Shown here: positions 33,537 through 45,743 of the stretch, in pieces | How the letters are laid out: the number at the start of each line of letters is the position of its first letter | How positions within the stretch are numbered: the first letter of the stretch is position 1 | DNA from: Lithobates sylvaticus | Taxonomy: Eukaryota > Chordata > Amphibia > Anura > Ranidae | NCBI GenBank assembly: GCA_028564925.1 | Contig: CM053031.1 | Span: forward strand, 100,428,888-100,492,887 | Direction: 5' to 3' | DNA length: 64,000 nucleotides | Notes under the pieces: model-generated | What the model was told of the DNA's origin: nothing | The model's database searches: none | Seen by the model: the letters and a program-made list of their open reading frames with translations, nothing else | Program-made: the position numbers and the translations under genes

Positions 33537-33793
33537 TTAAGCCCTTGTTTACAATGCTGCAGCTTCAAAGTTGTGCAAGTTTGAATCAGACATCCCTGTG
33601 GGACTTCATTGCATCTTGCATGACTTCTTTAACAGAAGTCAATGCAAGTCATGTTGAAGTCGCACCAAAGTAGTGCAGGAACCCTTTTCTAAGCCAGAGC
33701 AACTTAAGTCGCACCAATTAGAATGAGACTTGTCATGTAGCTTTGAATTCTCAAGTTGCATGACAAGTCATAACAGTGTGAACCGGGGCTTAA
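33537..33793. mobile_element. TTAA-flanked MITE, same group as 25399-25629
   Basis: TTAA at 33537-33540 and 33790-33793, then GCCCTTGTTTACAATG and, at the other end, CAGTGTGAACCGGGGC. Shares CAAAGTAGTGCAGGAACC with 25399-25629. Confidence 0.65.
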
Positions 33794-34839
33794 ATGTATC
33801 AATACTTAAAAAAAAGGGAAGTTTAGAATCCTTGCCAGGTGTTACAGCTATTCAAGGCTGCATTAGAGAGATATTCCCAAACTTTCTGTTCTGGGACAAT
33901 ATATAACCAGACAGGAAAAAAAGGGAAAATCTACAATGAGAAACAGAAAACAATAAAAGCCAGCTGACAGGATAGGATGCCCCTATTTAAAGTTGAACTA
34001 TACTCACATGTTCTCCAGTGCTGTGATCCCTCGGAGCTCCCAGCTGCTGACTTCTTCAGCCCAGCAGCTTCTGGGTATCAATTCCTGGCCATTTTAATTA
34101 GATGAGATGACATCAGATGTTGATCTGGTGATGCAAGGAAAAAAGACCCTTGTAGTCATTATGGGTGGCCGGATGTAAACAGATGTCCCTCTACCTATAT
34201 TGGCCCACATCCAAAAGTGGGCCTGGATGCAAACGTATTGCTTTCAGTCCAATGAACCTGAACAAACCCGAATGTAAGCAGATGAAAGTGGACACACATC
34301 TGCTTATATCCCGCCATCTATAGGCATACATTGCAGTTCATTTTTGATCTGTCCAAAAACGAATGGATGGATGCCCATATAAAATGGGCCTTACTCCTAG
34401 CTTATACAACACTTCTCAGAATTCATGGTAGCAAACGGAGCAAAGGGGAAGTAAAAGGAAGATAAATATAACATGCAAATGTAGCTAGTTTTAAAGTGAA
34501 CCTGTTGCTTTGCTCTTCATGGGCAAAGCACACTTTATTCTAGACAGGGAGACTGAATGAGGCTGGGAGAAATATATACCTCCCTCTAGTGGTAAGTCTA
34601 CAAATCTCTACATGTAATACAATAACAAAAATATGTGAAACTCCTATGTAACTGCACAAAAACTGCAATAATAGCTCAAAATGTATGCTCATTAGAAATA
34701 CATCACACATTTCCTTACATATAAAGCAAACAAAAAAGGATTTGTGTCAGAGAAGCTAGGTATATTAAAATAAAAATTAGCAATAATGCATGCTGCTAAA
34801 TATTAACAGCAAATATGGCTTTGGAATTGCAAAATAAGT
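33794..34839. other. Intergenic DNA with MITE fragments
   Basis: 33805-33990 resembles the 37879-38181 family in its middle ('agacaggaaaaaaaggg'). 34150-34395 has 'ggatgtaaacagatg' and 'cccatataaaatgggcctta', MITE-like ends. 34490-34535 repeats the 16438-16520 block inverted. Confidence 0.4.
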
Positions 34840-35977
34840 CCAGGAAAGGGTTAGATTGCAAGCGGTGTCATTAGATTGTTAATAAAATAATCTCTCCCTG
34901 CCATTTACATCACATCACATTACATCACGGCCCCGAAAAAATGTGGTGAAGAAAATTGCACACAGCCAACTCCTGTCAATCGCTGACACGCAAACTAATT
35001 CTGTGCATTTCCGAGCAAGCTTCTCTCAATTAGATGTGAGATATAGTTCAAAAGGTGACTCGGTGGGTCCCATCCTATCACACGTGCGCTCTCATCTCTA
35101 GGTGACTGAAATCCAAAGAACATTGCCTTGTCTAAATATTACTGAGGAAGAAAAGTAGCAGCAAAGAGCAATTGACATGCAAACTTTGTCAGTGCTGAAA
35201 CAATTAATTCCCCACTCTGCAATGACCCAGTGGTGTTCAATGCACATAAATACTTGTCTATCAGCATCTGACACCTAAGGCACTGGAATATTAAAATGAC
35301 TCCTCGGTTTAACTAGCTTGAGAGATGCTCTGTGGATTAGTTATGCGTGAAGTGCCATCGCTAACCCCTGGAAATTTCAAAATAATAACCTCTCCATTCC
35401 CGCTGAAGGATTTGCCTCTTCTTAGAGATCTTCGGCAATGTTTAATTATCACTTCCAGGCACATAAAGCGGTGCATTCACTTTCTTTGCTCTATTAGCTC
35501 TTTTACACCCATTTTAATGGAGTAACAAGGTGAAAAGTTTCTGCAGATTGTACCACTGGGAGATAGAAAACCATAACCTATAAGTAGCAATAAAAAGAGG
35601 TGATCCTTCAGATTATTTTACAGTACTGATAGTATTAGAAGTAATGGCAAGTGGTGCTCTGACAGCATACAGGAGAAAGTGACCTTTTGGTAGAAGGAAT
35701 AGATCTACCCATTGTCTTAGATATTGGCCCCGTCATGGGAGCCATGGATGGGTCCAACTCAAATCTTCTGATTGGCTGGCAAAAATGTTACCATGGTTGC
35801 ATTTTATAACAATGTTGAAGCAGGATGATTTCCATTTGTTGTGCTTGATACGGCATATTATATGCAGAATCACTTGTGTTCCCAACCCACAGCTTTAAAA
35901 ATCCATGGCATGCTGAGGTTATGTGCCAGTACTAGAGATATATGTTGGAAATGTATATAAGCTTTAAAGCATACTAT
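34840..35977. other. Single-copy block, strong candidate for conserved non-coding DNA
   Basis: About 34850-35530 is free of repeats, keeps many CG dinucleotides (AATCGCTGACACGC, CACACGTGCGC) and has AATTAATT and TTTAATTATC words. It flanks no exon I can see. Confidence 0.3.
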
Positions 35978-36239
35978 CTAGATCTGGGCGATTTTCTCCC
36001 AAAAAAAAACCTTGATTCACAATTCGAATCAAGTTTTTTTTTTTTGATGAACACTGCGGCGTCCGGCCTAGGCCGAAGCCACGGCCTCACCTAAAAACTC
36101 CTGCCCGCAGCTCCTCAGGACCAGCTCAGTGTCAGCGCCGGTCCTGGTGAAAAAAAAAATAGATTTGCTGAAAATTTTAATCGATTTGACCTCTCAACTC
36201 GATTCAAGATTCAAATCTATTTTTTTTCCCCGGCCCTAG
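35978..36239. mobile_element. MITE with 'CTAG..CTGGGCGATTTT' ends
   Basis: Left CTAGATCTGGGCGATTTTC, right CCCCGGCCCTAG, inverse. The direct repeat TACTAT flanks both sides (35972-35977 and 36240-36245). It contains inverted TTGATTCAC...GAATCAAG and TCGATT words. Superfamily not settled. Confidence 0.6.
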
Positions 36240-37010
36240 TACTATCTAAACCTTCACCTAGTGGACACAAACATAACCGAGAACCTGTGTGAATTAGCCC
36301 TTTTCAATTATTTTTTTTTTAATTCAATGTACATTTGTATAGATGTTTCCTTTTTTTAAATTATGTTTTTTTACAATGTTAAAAAATAATTTATTACTAT
36401 TTTTAAATTTTTTATTTTATTTTACAATTAATTTTTTTACAGGACAGGGTAGCCAGCAGTGCCACAGAAGGGGGGAGCGTGGCACAGTGATAGGGGGGAT
36501 CAGAAGCAGGCAGAACAGGGAAGGGGATCGGTGTGGGGGAAGCAATTGCAGAAACAAAGCCCTGTGTCTATGTCTCTCCCTGTAGCAACTGAAAGCCACC
36601 AGGAGGGAGAGAAATCATCTTTCAGAGCCGCACAGGGCATCTTTTTGTAATTGCCCCTCTGCCCGACCACACCAATTCCTCCTGCTGTGCGGGCCCCCTA
36701 CAAGAGGACTGGTGATCTCCTCCTATCAGCGGCCCTGCTTGGATGTGATGGCTTCATTCATTTTCACTTTTTAGGTTTTTTTCTTCAGATTTTTATCTAG
36801 TGAAAGTAACACACTTCCTCTCCATGGCTGACAACTCTTACTTACAGTGTTTTATCTATGCTGCTCTCATGATTTGTTCTACAAACACCACCTTCTCTCC
36901 TCATATTCATTACAAAGGTAATAGGGGTTATGTAATTCACAGAATATAGCTTGGAAAGCTGAAACTTGGTTGGAGATTTTAGTTCACAGGAAGTGACAAT
37001 GACACCATGG
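36240..37010. other. Intergenic; AT-rich 36295-36440, G-rich 36440-36560
   Basis: The G-rich part may be an unrecognised repeat. No gene is supported. Confidence 0.4.
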
Positions 37011-37298
37011 GGGTTATTTACTAAAGGAAAATCCACTTTGCACTGCAAGTGCACTTGAAAGTGCACTGGAAGTGCACTTGGAAGTAAAGTCGCTGTAGAT
37101 CCGAGGGGGACATGCAAGGAAAATAAAAAACAGCATTTTAGCTTGCACATGATTGGATGATAAAATCAGCAGAGCTTCCACTCATTTCAGATCTACCCCT
37201 TAGATTTAGAGCGACTGCACTTCCAAGTGCACTTTCAGTGCACTTTCAAGTGTACTTGTGGTGCAAAGTGGATTTCCTTTTCGCAAATAACCCCTTAT
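37011..37298. mobile_element. Foldback MITE, 'GGGGTTATTTACTAAAGG' family
   Basis: GGGTTATTTACTAAAGG and AATCCACTTTGCAC at the left, GTGCAAAGTGGATT and TCGCAAATAACCCC at the right. The interior has repeated AGTGCACTT words in both arms. About 290 bp. Confidence 0.8.
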
Positions 37299-37878
37299 GT
37301 TTCTGGCAAGATCAACAGGTAATTTTTATGTACTTACAGAAAATATACTTAACCTGAAAGAGAAAACGAATGCACCTATCTAAAAGACTGGTAAGCTGCA
37401 ATGTATAAAATGTTTTTTTGCTGTATTTAGTTCTCCTATAAAAGGGTAATGTAATGGTAACTTCAAAAATTTTTAAAATCCATAGCTTTTATTAAAAAGG
37501 AACAGGGTGATGCTGCCATGAAAATTATTCTTTAGCTACTTCCTATTATGGAATGATAACTGTCACCCAGTTGGGTTCCTATCTGTCACATATGTGCCCC
37601 TAAACATCGAACATTGCACACGCATGTTCCACCACTGTCACTGTCAGAAAGATGGTCCAGTGAAATCATAAGCAGCCGGCAGAGGGCAAGTGTATGTAGA
37701 CAGGAAGTGGCTGAAAGATAGTGGAGGAAATCAGAAGCACTGAGATGCAAAAAAAAAAAAATATGCAAAAGGTGGAAGCAGTATACTATTGAATAAAAAA
37801 AGCAAAGTAAAACATGGTGGTTATTTATGAAGCACTATGCTTTAGTAATCTCTCATTCAGGCAGGCTTTATGTCTACT
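37299..37878. other. Intergenic DNA, nothing recognised
   Basis: No supported feature beyond a poly-A run near 37749-37760. Confidence 0.4.
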
Positions 37879-38181
37879 TTAAAGTATAACTAAATGTAAA
37901 ACTTTTTTCTAAGTTTTGGACAGAGTGGAGAGAGATTAGAACACTTCTCTGCGTTTATTGCTGTCCAATGGGGACACTAGTTTTGGTGGCCTGGGGATCC
38001 CCAAGGGATTCCCTTAATTTACAGGGATTTCCTATTACATCTTGTTTGGGTTATGGGACAGCAAATGAAGGGTAATCTCTCCAATGGGGCACACATGGCA
38101 ACAAATAGACCAACAGATGTTACAATCCTACTTTACTCTATCCAAAATAAAAAAAAAGTTTTGCCTATGGTTCTACTTTAA
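37879..38181. mobile_element. TTAA MITE, 'AAGT..AACTAAATGTAAAACTTTTTT' family
   Basis: TTAA at both ends, then AAGTATAACTAAATG and the complement of GGTTCTACTTTAA. The interior TTTTGGACAGAGTGGAGAG pairs inversely with CTACTTTACTCTATCC. Related pieces lie at 23735-24835, 25245, 33805 and 49722. Confidence 0.75.
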
Positions 38182-38303
38182 AGCTGAACTCCAGGCCAAA
38201 CAATATATTGTCTAAATATCTAAATACAAAATGTGCATTCTTACTTAAATTTCTGTGTGTTTTGAATTTTTTTTTCCAGATCTGTACAGTAATCCAGCTT
38301 TAA
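38178..38303. mobile_element. Short TTAA MITE sharing its TTAA with the previous one
   Basis: TTAAAGCTGAACTCCAGGCC at the left, GTAATCCAGCTTTAA at the right. It begins inside the right TTAA of 37879-38181, so one inserted into the target copy of the other. Confidence 0.6.
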
Positions 38304-38749
38304 AAAGAATTTATGCTTTGCCTCTGTACAGGAGCTTTGTGTAATAAAGCCCAGTCACTGCTGCTCTCTTTCCTTGTGCAGGATGACTGGTCTTGTATCT
38401 GCCCCCGTTTTTTTTTTTTACAGATAGACTGTAGTGGGTGGACCTTCTGGGACCCACCACAAAAGCTCTGCTCTCTCACAGACATATTTTAATGATATGA
38501 ACAATAAATATGATTTTTGTAACCAAATGTTTTTTTTTTTATCAGTGGTCACAGGGTCCGGTACATACGGTAATTTTCTGCACTTTGAATACCAACCCTG
38601 CCAAAAACTTAATAGCTGAACTTGAGTCCTTAAAATACATGAGGTTTATGATAATATTGTCTTTAGATGGGGTAAGCAATACTTTGTGTGCATGTGATGT
38701 ATTGCACTTTAGCTTTTACATAACAGCTGCATATGGACAGTGACACTAT
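38304..38749. other. Intergenic DNA, nothing recognised
   Basis: No supported feature. Confidence 0.4.
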
Positions 38750-39785
38750 ATGCTGTGCATGTAGAGTAGGTAAAATAGTTGAGTCCTATTTACAAAATGG
38801 AGAAATCCTTTTACATTGTGGATGGTGATGGTGAATAAACTGTTGCACAAGCTTGGAGACCATATTAAGGATGAACAGATCTCAATGACAATGACAAGAT
38901 CTATAGGTCCATAAAATGATGGCTTGTTGCTTGCATCGGAGACAACCTTTGATGGCTTATTTGATTGACAGTCATAACGGGAGAGTACCATGAACCTGAA
39001 AAGCAATGTAAAAGATCTGTTCAGGGCCAATCCTGAGAAATCTATCGGTTTTAAGTTGCGCCGCATGCAAAACAGCTTCTTTAATTACGAGGGCATTTTC
39101 TATGCTGTACAGTGCGGTGATTAACGAATTTGGCAACATGCAGAGTGTCCGCTTCGTCTTGGAGAACAATTGTGATCTGAACGAGCATTTTAACCCTACC
39201 CCAGCAATGAGAAACGGCGATCCAGCAGGGAAGGGAGTCTGCAGCAACTCAGACGTAAAGCCCTTCAAACGAAAATTAACAGAGCACAAGAGGAAACGGG
39301 TTATTTGAAAAGAAAGATTAGTTTGCCCTGATTATTCAGGTGAATGAGCAACTCGATTTAGAGAAAAACAAGAGATTATGGAGCTGGGGAAAAAAAAAAC
39401 AACAAGGGATTCTGTGCACTGGCTGCTGTTTAACGGAAAGTTATTCCACCCTGATGCACTATAAGCAATGCATGATTTTAGCTATTTAACCAAATTGGCT
39501 AGCACTTATCCTGCTTGCCACTGAGCCGGCTGTCCTGCGTCAGCTCCCCTAATGAGGTTTTTGCTCACTTATCTATCACATCTCTACTGCTGAGACTCTA
39601 ATTGCTCAAGCAAAAAACATTAAAAATAATCATAGAATTGCTTCTCTCCTTACTTGATGTGGCCATGCAAAAGGCCTTGCCATAAAAAAGGCGCATAAAA
39701 AATGAAACAGAAGTGTTTTCTATGATCACCTAGACTGAGGAAGCTTCTGCATAATATTTTGTCTGAAACTTTTCCCAAGCTTTAT
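38750..39785. other. Single-copy block, strong candidate for conserved non-coding DNA
   Basis: About 1 kb without recognised repeats and CG-rich for the region (GTTGCGCCGC, GAAACGGCGATCC). 38972-39289 on the minus strand (105 codons) and 39102-39308 on the plus strand (68 codons) are both open, with no known domain. Slow-evolving non-coding sequence is one explanation, a cryptic exon another. Confidence 0.3.
38962..38971 (+). promoter_or_regulatory. PBX-MEIS/PREP-type site TGATTGACAG
   Basis: An exact match to the known composite PBX-MEIS/PREP decamer, inside a repeat-free block. One 10-mer match in 64 kb can arise by chance (about 0.1 expected over both strands), so function is only suggested. 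Confidence 0.3.
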
Positions 39786-40368
39786 TTGACTCTAACAAAC
39801 CCTATGCTGACATGCACCCTACCTTACTTACCTTTAAAAATGAACACTTTAACTTAACCCCTATGCCAAATAGCCCCTACCTTAACCCTTTAACTTAACC
39901 CCATGCCAACTAACCCTTACCCCAACCCTTTAACATAATACCTGCTTTCCTGCTAACCCTTTTAACTAACCCCTATGCTGCTTAAGTGCTAACCCTTTCA
40001 CCTAACCCCTATCGTAACCACCCCCCAACACGTTAACCTAATTCCTACCCCAACTACTCTTATTCCAACATGTTAACTTAACCCCTACTCTAACTAACTC
40101 CCTCCCCAACCCTTTAACTTCCCCTCTACGCTAACTCCTACACCAACCCTTTAACTTAACCCCTATCCTAGCCCTGAAAATAAACCCCTGAAGCAGTGAA
40201 TGAATAAAGCTGTATTATAACATTCCAATCCTCCCCAAGCCTTAAACAAAAACAAAGTTCACCCCTTAACACTTAACAATTGAAACCTGAACTTAAAATC
40301 ACCCTAAAACTTGACCTTAACACTTACATTTAACCCTGTTTTCTATCTTAGCCTTACACAAAATTAAA
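39786..40368 (-). repeat. Degenerate CCCTAA-like array, almost G-free on the plus strand
   Basis: Repeated words AACCCCTA, AACCCTTTAACTTAACCCC and CTAACCCC with irregular spacing over nearly 600 bp. It resembles a decayed interstitial telomere-like or minisatellite array. There is no perfect TTAGGG run. Confidence 0.7.
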
Positions 40369-40376
40369 CTCTAAAG

Positions 40377-40713
40377 CAGGGGTCTCCAAACTTTCTAAAC
40401 AAAGGGCCGGTTTATTGTCCTTCAGAATTTAGGGGGACTGGTCTATGGCCAGCGAGAATGGACATTTTCCTGGGATCAGCGAGAGTTAACATGGCCACAT
40501 TTGGTATTAGGGGGAGGAATAGTGCGCCAACGTTGGTATCATGGGGGGAATAGTGCCCCATTGTTGGTGTCAGTGAGAGAAATGATGACCCATTGTTGAT
40601 GTCAGTTGGCAGAATAGTATCTCGTTCCAGTGGGAAGAATAGTGCCCCAAGGGATGGATAAAGGCAAGCAAAGGGCCACATCTGGCCCCTGGACCTCAGT
40701 TTGGGGACCACTG
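40377..40713. mobile_element. hAT-type non-autonomous transposon with perfect 8-bp target duplication
   Basis: CTCTAAAG at 40369-40376 and 40714-40721. Ends CAGGGGTCTCCAAACTTTC and GTTTGGGGACCACTG. The interior has repeats of 'gaatagtgccccattgttgg' type, about 40 bp apart. No transposase. Confidence 0.9.
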
Positions 40714-40721
40714 CTCTAAAG

Positions 40722-41624
40722 TAGTCTAATCCTTGCGCTGAAAGCATTTGTAGTCTATTGAAGCCAAACACAGTTTATTCTTTACTGATGTTAATTTATC
40801 AAGCTAAAATCCAATAGCTGCCACAGTTTACTGTACTTCAGACATTTTTCCCAGCTTTAAGATATAATTTTAAAGCAGTGTGAATTTTTAAGTTTCTGAA
40901 CATATATGTACTGTATAATTACATTACCTTTTATTTCAAAGTTATTTTAAAGAGCACATAGTGTGATTTGGTAAAAATGATAATCTAACTCCCATTCTGT
41001 ATATCAGAAACCTCAAGAAGCCCTAAAACATGGCAGCTAATAATGCAAAATCTAACCAGTGCTTAAAAGGGCATGCTTTCACCTCCCGCCCTGCTTACCA
41101 TGTTGCCTTCTTAAAGGCCAATGAAGACACCTAATGCATTCACTGGGCAGCAGAGAGGCACATGGCGCAGATCAAAGTATGAGGATCCAATTTCTGTTCA
41201 GAATTTGCATAATAAATTGTCCTGAGATAGGGCATAACGCTGTGATTTGTAAATTAACTAAAGATGTGGTACCTATCGGAATGCTGTCTAAAACCTAAAC
41301 ACAATTAAAATGGCACTGATAAGTTGTCTGATAATGTTCTTTAACAGTTAATAAGGTCTACACTTCTTCCTTAATAAATTGTCATATATGCAGTTCTTTA
41401 AAATATTGGACATACAGTATAGTCCAAGCAAAATTTATATTTTAGCTTTTGGTAGATACTAGAGATGTAAACCATCTAGAGGCCTCCTATGTGTCTAAGC
41501 AGAAATGGCTCTTCCCCGAGGTGGGTGAGAACATCTAATATTCCAAGGTGGGTTACAACATAGTAGCCACAAAGCCAGACGAAGTCTGCCAGACTGCAGA
41601 CACTCGGTTCACATTGCCACAACC
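40722..41624. other. Intergenic DNA, nothing recognised
   Basis: No repeats or coding frames of note. Confidence 0.4.
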
Positions 41625-42050
41625 TGAAAGTCGCGTGACTTACAGTGCTACTTTGCCAGGCGACTTCAGTAGGACTTTAAGGCTCCATGCATATTTATAA
41701 GCTCCTAAAATCTGTTATTAGCATTTGTTTCTACTCCTGGAAGCTAAATAGTGTTATTCTATGTGTCCATGCACACTACTTTAGACTATTAGCATTTTTT
41801 GAGCTCAGTGTCTAGGACCAGAAAAAAAATGTTTTTGTACAGTTTCTTGGAGTTTTTCCTGCAGAAACACTCCTAAACACTCCTATACGCTGCTAAATGC
41901 TCCTAAACACTACTAATAGCGTTTTTTGAGCTTTTTTTTTCCTTAAGGAACTGCAAAAACGCTAACGCTCCTAAACTCTCCTAAAACAATACTATTACCA
42001 GCGTTTTTTTAATCCTGCATTTTTTCCAGTGTTTTATTTAGCTTAAAGAA
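41605..42050. repeat. Two MITE fragments in a row
   Basis: 41605-41680 ('cggttcacattgcc...gtcgcgtgactt') resembles the 25399 group. 41681-42050 begins 'taaggctccatgcatat' and has many CTCCTAAAC words, like a 'gcatg' MITE without a clear right end. Confidence 0.45.
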
Positions 42051-43143
42051 ATGGGGATTGTGGGGAGAAAAATAAAAAAGGGGAGGAGGAGGAGGAGTTT
42101 AGGATTGGGAGGGACATAGCTAGTAAGAAGCAGGGGGGAGCTGTCGCCTCCCTCTATCAGTTGTCCCATGCTGGTGTATTCAATTCAGAAGGAGTCTCTA
42201 TACATTAACCAGGGCGTCCATAGTTTGAAGTGTTTTTTTTTTTTCAGATTGATTCTTTAGGAATGCTGTAGAACAAGATACTTTTTAACACAAGTACATT
42301 GTAACACAGACACATATCAGGAATATGAACCATTGAGGTTATATATTCTTAAACTATAGTACTCTTTTATCATATAAGGTTGGTTTATGTTTCGTAAAGT
42401 AATTCTGCCGTTTTATAGGCTTAACAAAAACAATAAACCTACAACCCTCCAGCAAAGGCATTTTTTTCATGCCTTAAATATATATCCAGTGTGTGGATGA
42501 AAAGAACACAACTTGCCGGTTTAATACTTGGAATTGTGTATGTGTTTGTCGAATGTTTCTACCGTTCCATGGATACCGCTGTTCATTTAAAGTGTGACTC
42601 CGGTATTGTGATAAATTTGATAATAGGAAGCAGGACAATGACAAAATAAACTTTGTGTATAGTATTCATTTTCTGTTCCCCTAAACAACCCATTCCTTTG
42701 CCAATGTTTACAAAAAACACCGCCAATATGAACTATTCAGCTGGAATAATCAGGGAACAAAAACTATGCTCAAGTCTGCCACATGTAACCAGTTATTATC
42801 CTGTTGGGTGCTGCCATCTTGGCCCTCATATAGTATAAAAAAGGCACGGCCAGGCTGTTAGCCATAGTCTGCACACAAAAGACTCCTCTGCTCTTCCTAT
42901 GGCAATCATGTGCCACTGCTCTCTGCATATATCAATGACAAGAGGCAGTAAGTAAAAATGAGGGCTTGGCTGTTGACTTTTGACATAAAAGTCTAAATTA
43001 CAATATTTGTAGTGCAGTTTAGTTGATTTGGGCAGAACTGTTTACGGGAAGAAGGAGTGCATTTGAAATAGTTGGCTGAGCGAATTATGAAAGTAACACT
43101 ATGTTTAAATACATGGGGAATAGAAAGGACCACATTAAGTCCA
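42051..43143. other. Intergenic DNA, nothing recognised
   Basis: GGAGGA words near 42080. No gene supported. Confidence 0.4.
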
Positions 43144-43716
43144 TTAAAGGGTAACTTCACTTTCGTGGGGAAAAAAATAGCAAATAAAGAAAAAAATATA
43201 TAGCACATACAATTGTGACACTAATCATATTGTAATTGATTGTTATTAAAAATGACTTTTCCTTTTCAATCTGCAGCCACTGTAATTTTCTGAGAATGCA
43301 ATGCAATATGGCTACCTGGAGGATTTCTGTACACAGAATGTGTACTGACCACTCCCCAGAAACATAATTTCCTGCTTGTGTGATTGGCTCACCAATTTTC
43401 CCTGAAGTCTGCCTAAGATACAAGTCAGATTTCAGGCATTCTCTGCAATAAAAATGTCATTTTTGGAGAGATACTTTCAATAGGAAGATGTCTTAAGGGA
43501 TTCAGGTCCAGCAGATTTCCTCTGCCCTGTAGCTCCCCACTTGACAGGTAATTATGAAACCACTCCCATTAGACCTACCCAGCACAGAGGCACAGAAAAA
43601 CACACATGGATTTCTTTAGAATAACAAAAGGTAGGAATCTGCAACAAAAGTTGTTATAATCCTTGATCACCCAGAGGAGAATGTTTTTTCTCAACAAAAG
43701 TGGAGTTATGCTTTAA
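43144..43716. mobile_element. TTAA MITE, 'AAAGGGTAACTTCACTTT' family
   Basis: TTAAAGGGTAACTTCACTTT at the left, AAAAGTGGAGTTATGCTTTAA (last bases to 43716) at the right. The fragment at 470-592 shares its right end. Non-coding, about 570 bp. Confidence 0.8.
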
Positions 43717-43985
43717 GCCTTCAGAAGAATGCACTATACGTTACTGGAAATTTTCCTATACTGGTTGATTCCATGGGAGATTGGTCTACAAACATCTACC
43801 ATTATGTATTTCATTTTCACGTAGAAACAGCAGTATAGTGTTTTTACATTGCTAGGTCAGAAACTACATTTTAAGACTTGTATAGGCCTAAAGCAACAGC
43901 ATTGGTAACGAATATATACATTTTTTTTTCCTATGTGAAAACTTTGTCAATTTAAAAATAAAAGTACATTAGTTTACATTACCCT

Positions 43986-44971
43986 TTAACCACTTCAGCC
44001 CCGCAAGGTTTTACCCACTTCCTGACCAGGCCATTTTTTGCGAATCGGCACTGCGTTGCTTTAACTGACAATTGCCTGGTCATGCGACGCTGTACCCAAA
44101 TAAAATTGATGTCCCCTTTTTCTCACACATAGAGCTTTTATTTGGTGGTATTTGATCACTTCTGCGGTTTTAATTTTTTGCGCTACAAACAAAATAAGAC
44201 CGACAATTTTGAAAAAAAATATTTATTTTTTACTTTCTGCTATAATACATATACCAAAAATAAATGTAAAAAAACGAATTTCTGCACCAATTTAGGCCAA
44301 TAGGTATTCTGCTACATATTTTTGGTAAAAAAAAATCCCAATAAGCGTATATTGAATGTTTTGTGCAACAATTATAGTATCTACAATCTACGGGATAGAT
44401 TTAGGGACTTTTATTTTTTTATTACATTTTTACTGTTAATGGCGGCGATCTGTGCTTTTTAGTAGGACTGCAACATTACGGCAGACAAATCTCACACTAA
44501 GTGACACTTTTTGGGGACCAGTGACACCAATACAGTGATCAGTGCTAAAAAAATGCACTGATCCCTGTATAAATGACACTGGCAGGGAAGGGGTTTACAC
44601 TAAGAGGTGATCAAGGGGTTAAATGTGTTTCCTGGGAGGTGTTTCTAACTGTGGGGGGTGGATTCACTGGAGGAAAAGAGAGATCGTGATTCAGCTTAGC
44701 TGAAACACGATCTCTCACTTTTCCTCCCTGACAGATCAGTGGTGTGCTTTGTTTACATCGGGACACCGCTGCTCCATCTCTCCTATGAACGATCGGCTGG
44801 TCACAGTAGCCATCACAGCTGCCGGACCCGCTGATTGGCTCCCGCTGTGTCCAATCACAGCGGAGCGGCATGCGCCCTAAACTACGTGCACAAAATCACG
44901 TACAGGTACGTGACTTTGCGCACCCGGGCCACCCTGCCGCAGAAAATGTACGTGGGGCGGTCTGGAAGCTG
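43986..44971. mobile_element. Ranid ~1 kb interspersed repeat, copy 2
   Basis: Begins TTAACCACTTCAGCCCCGC and ends GGCGGTCTGGAAGCTGCT. The first two thirds are AT-rich, the last third GC-rich. A hairpin GGAAAAGAGAGATCGTG / CACGATCTCTCACTTTTCC is at 44672-44727. A TTAA MITE starts at its right edge. Confidence 0.85.
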
Positions 44972-45468
44972 CTAAAGTGGATGTAAACCCTCACATATAC
45001 CCAGTGAAGTGAATAGCCTCAGCTGATACACAGAGATGAAACAAATCCTCCTACGTAGGTTTTACTTGTTTAACTCTTCTCTTTTCTACAACCATTCAAA
45101 GTAAAAAAAAAAAAAAAAACCTTATGCATCTGTGAGTAGTACAAAGAAAGAAGAGGAGAACTGCAGTTACAGCTCCGAGACACTGTGTGAGAGCTGTTTG
45201 GAGATCAGGGACCTCCCCACCCCACATAGGCAGATGAATGAAGGAACATGCAGAGCTGTATTCTGAATAGACAAGTTGTGTGCTTATCTCCCTCTCTGAC
45301 ACAAATTTTAGCCCATGTTATCTCATGTGTCGGGGAAACTCATGCTGATAAAAGAGAAACAAAGCACTAGAGAGAAAGGACACTTCGAGTTTTGGAGAGA
45401 GATAAGTAAACACTACAGATTTATGTACTTTGCCTAAATGCCATGACTGAGGTTTACAACCACTTTAA
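44972..45468. mobile_element. TTAA MITE, 'AAAGTGGATGTAAACCC' family, copy 1
   Basis: CTAAAGTGGATGTAAACCC at the left (first T changed) and GGTTTACAACCACTTTAA at the right. The interior, with ATCTCCCTCTCTGACACA and its surroundings, matches 47689-48170 in opposite orientation. Confidence 0.8.
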
Positions 45469-45743
45469 GTTAAATGATGTCCATTTAACACCAGGTTACC
45501 AAATAGTCTTTAATATTCGGGGTCAACTGTTTTTCACCTAAAATAAATAATTCTGAAAATATAAAAAAAACAAAAAACGGTAAACTGTATTAATGTAATG
45601 CCATTGCACATATTACCTGAATATATTACCAACATTAAATATTAAGAAAAAAAGTAAAAAAAGCCTTTTTCTTAATTTTTTTCTTTTCTTTTAACAGCTT
45701 AGTAGATGCCCCTATATATTCTCATGTGGTAGTGCAACGTTAA
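45469..45743. other. AT-rich intergenic DNA
   Basis: Poly-A and poly-T runs. Nothing else. Confidence 0.4.

Noticed and set aside
39786-40368. True telomere
   Set aside because: No perfect TTAGGG/CCCTAA run and ordinary DNA lies on both sides.
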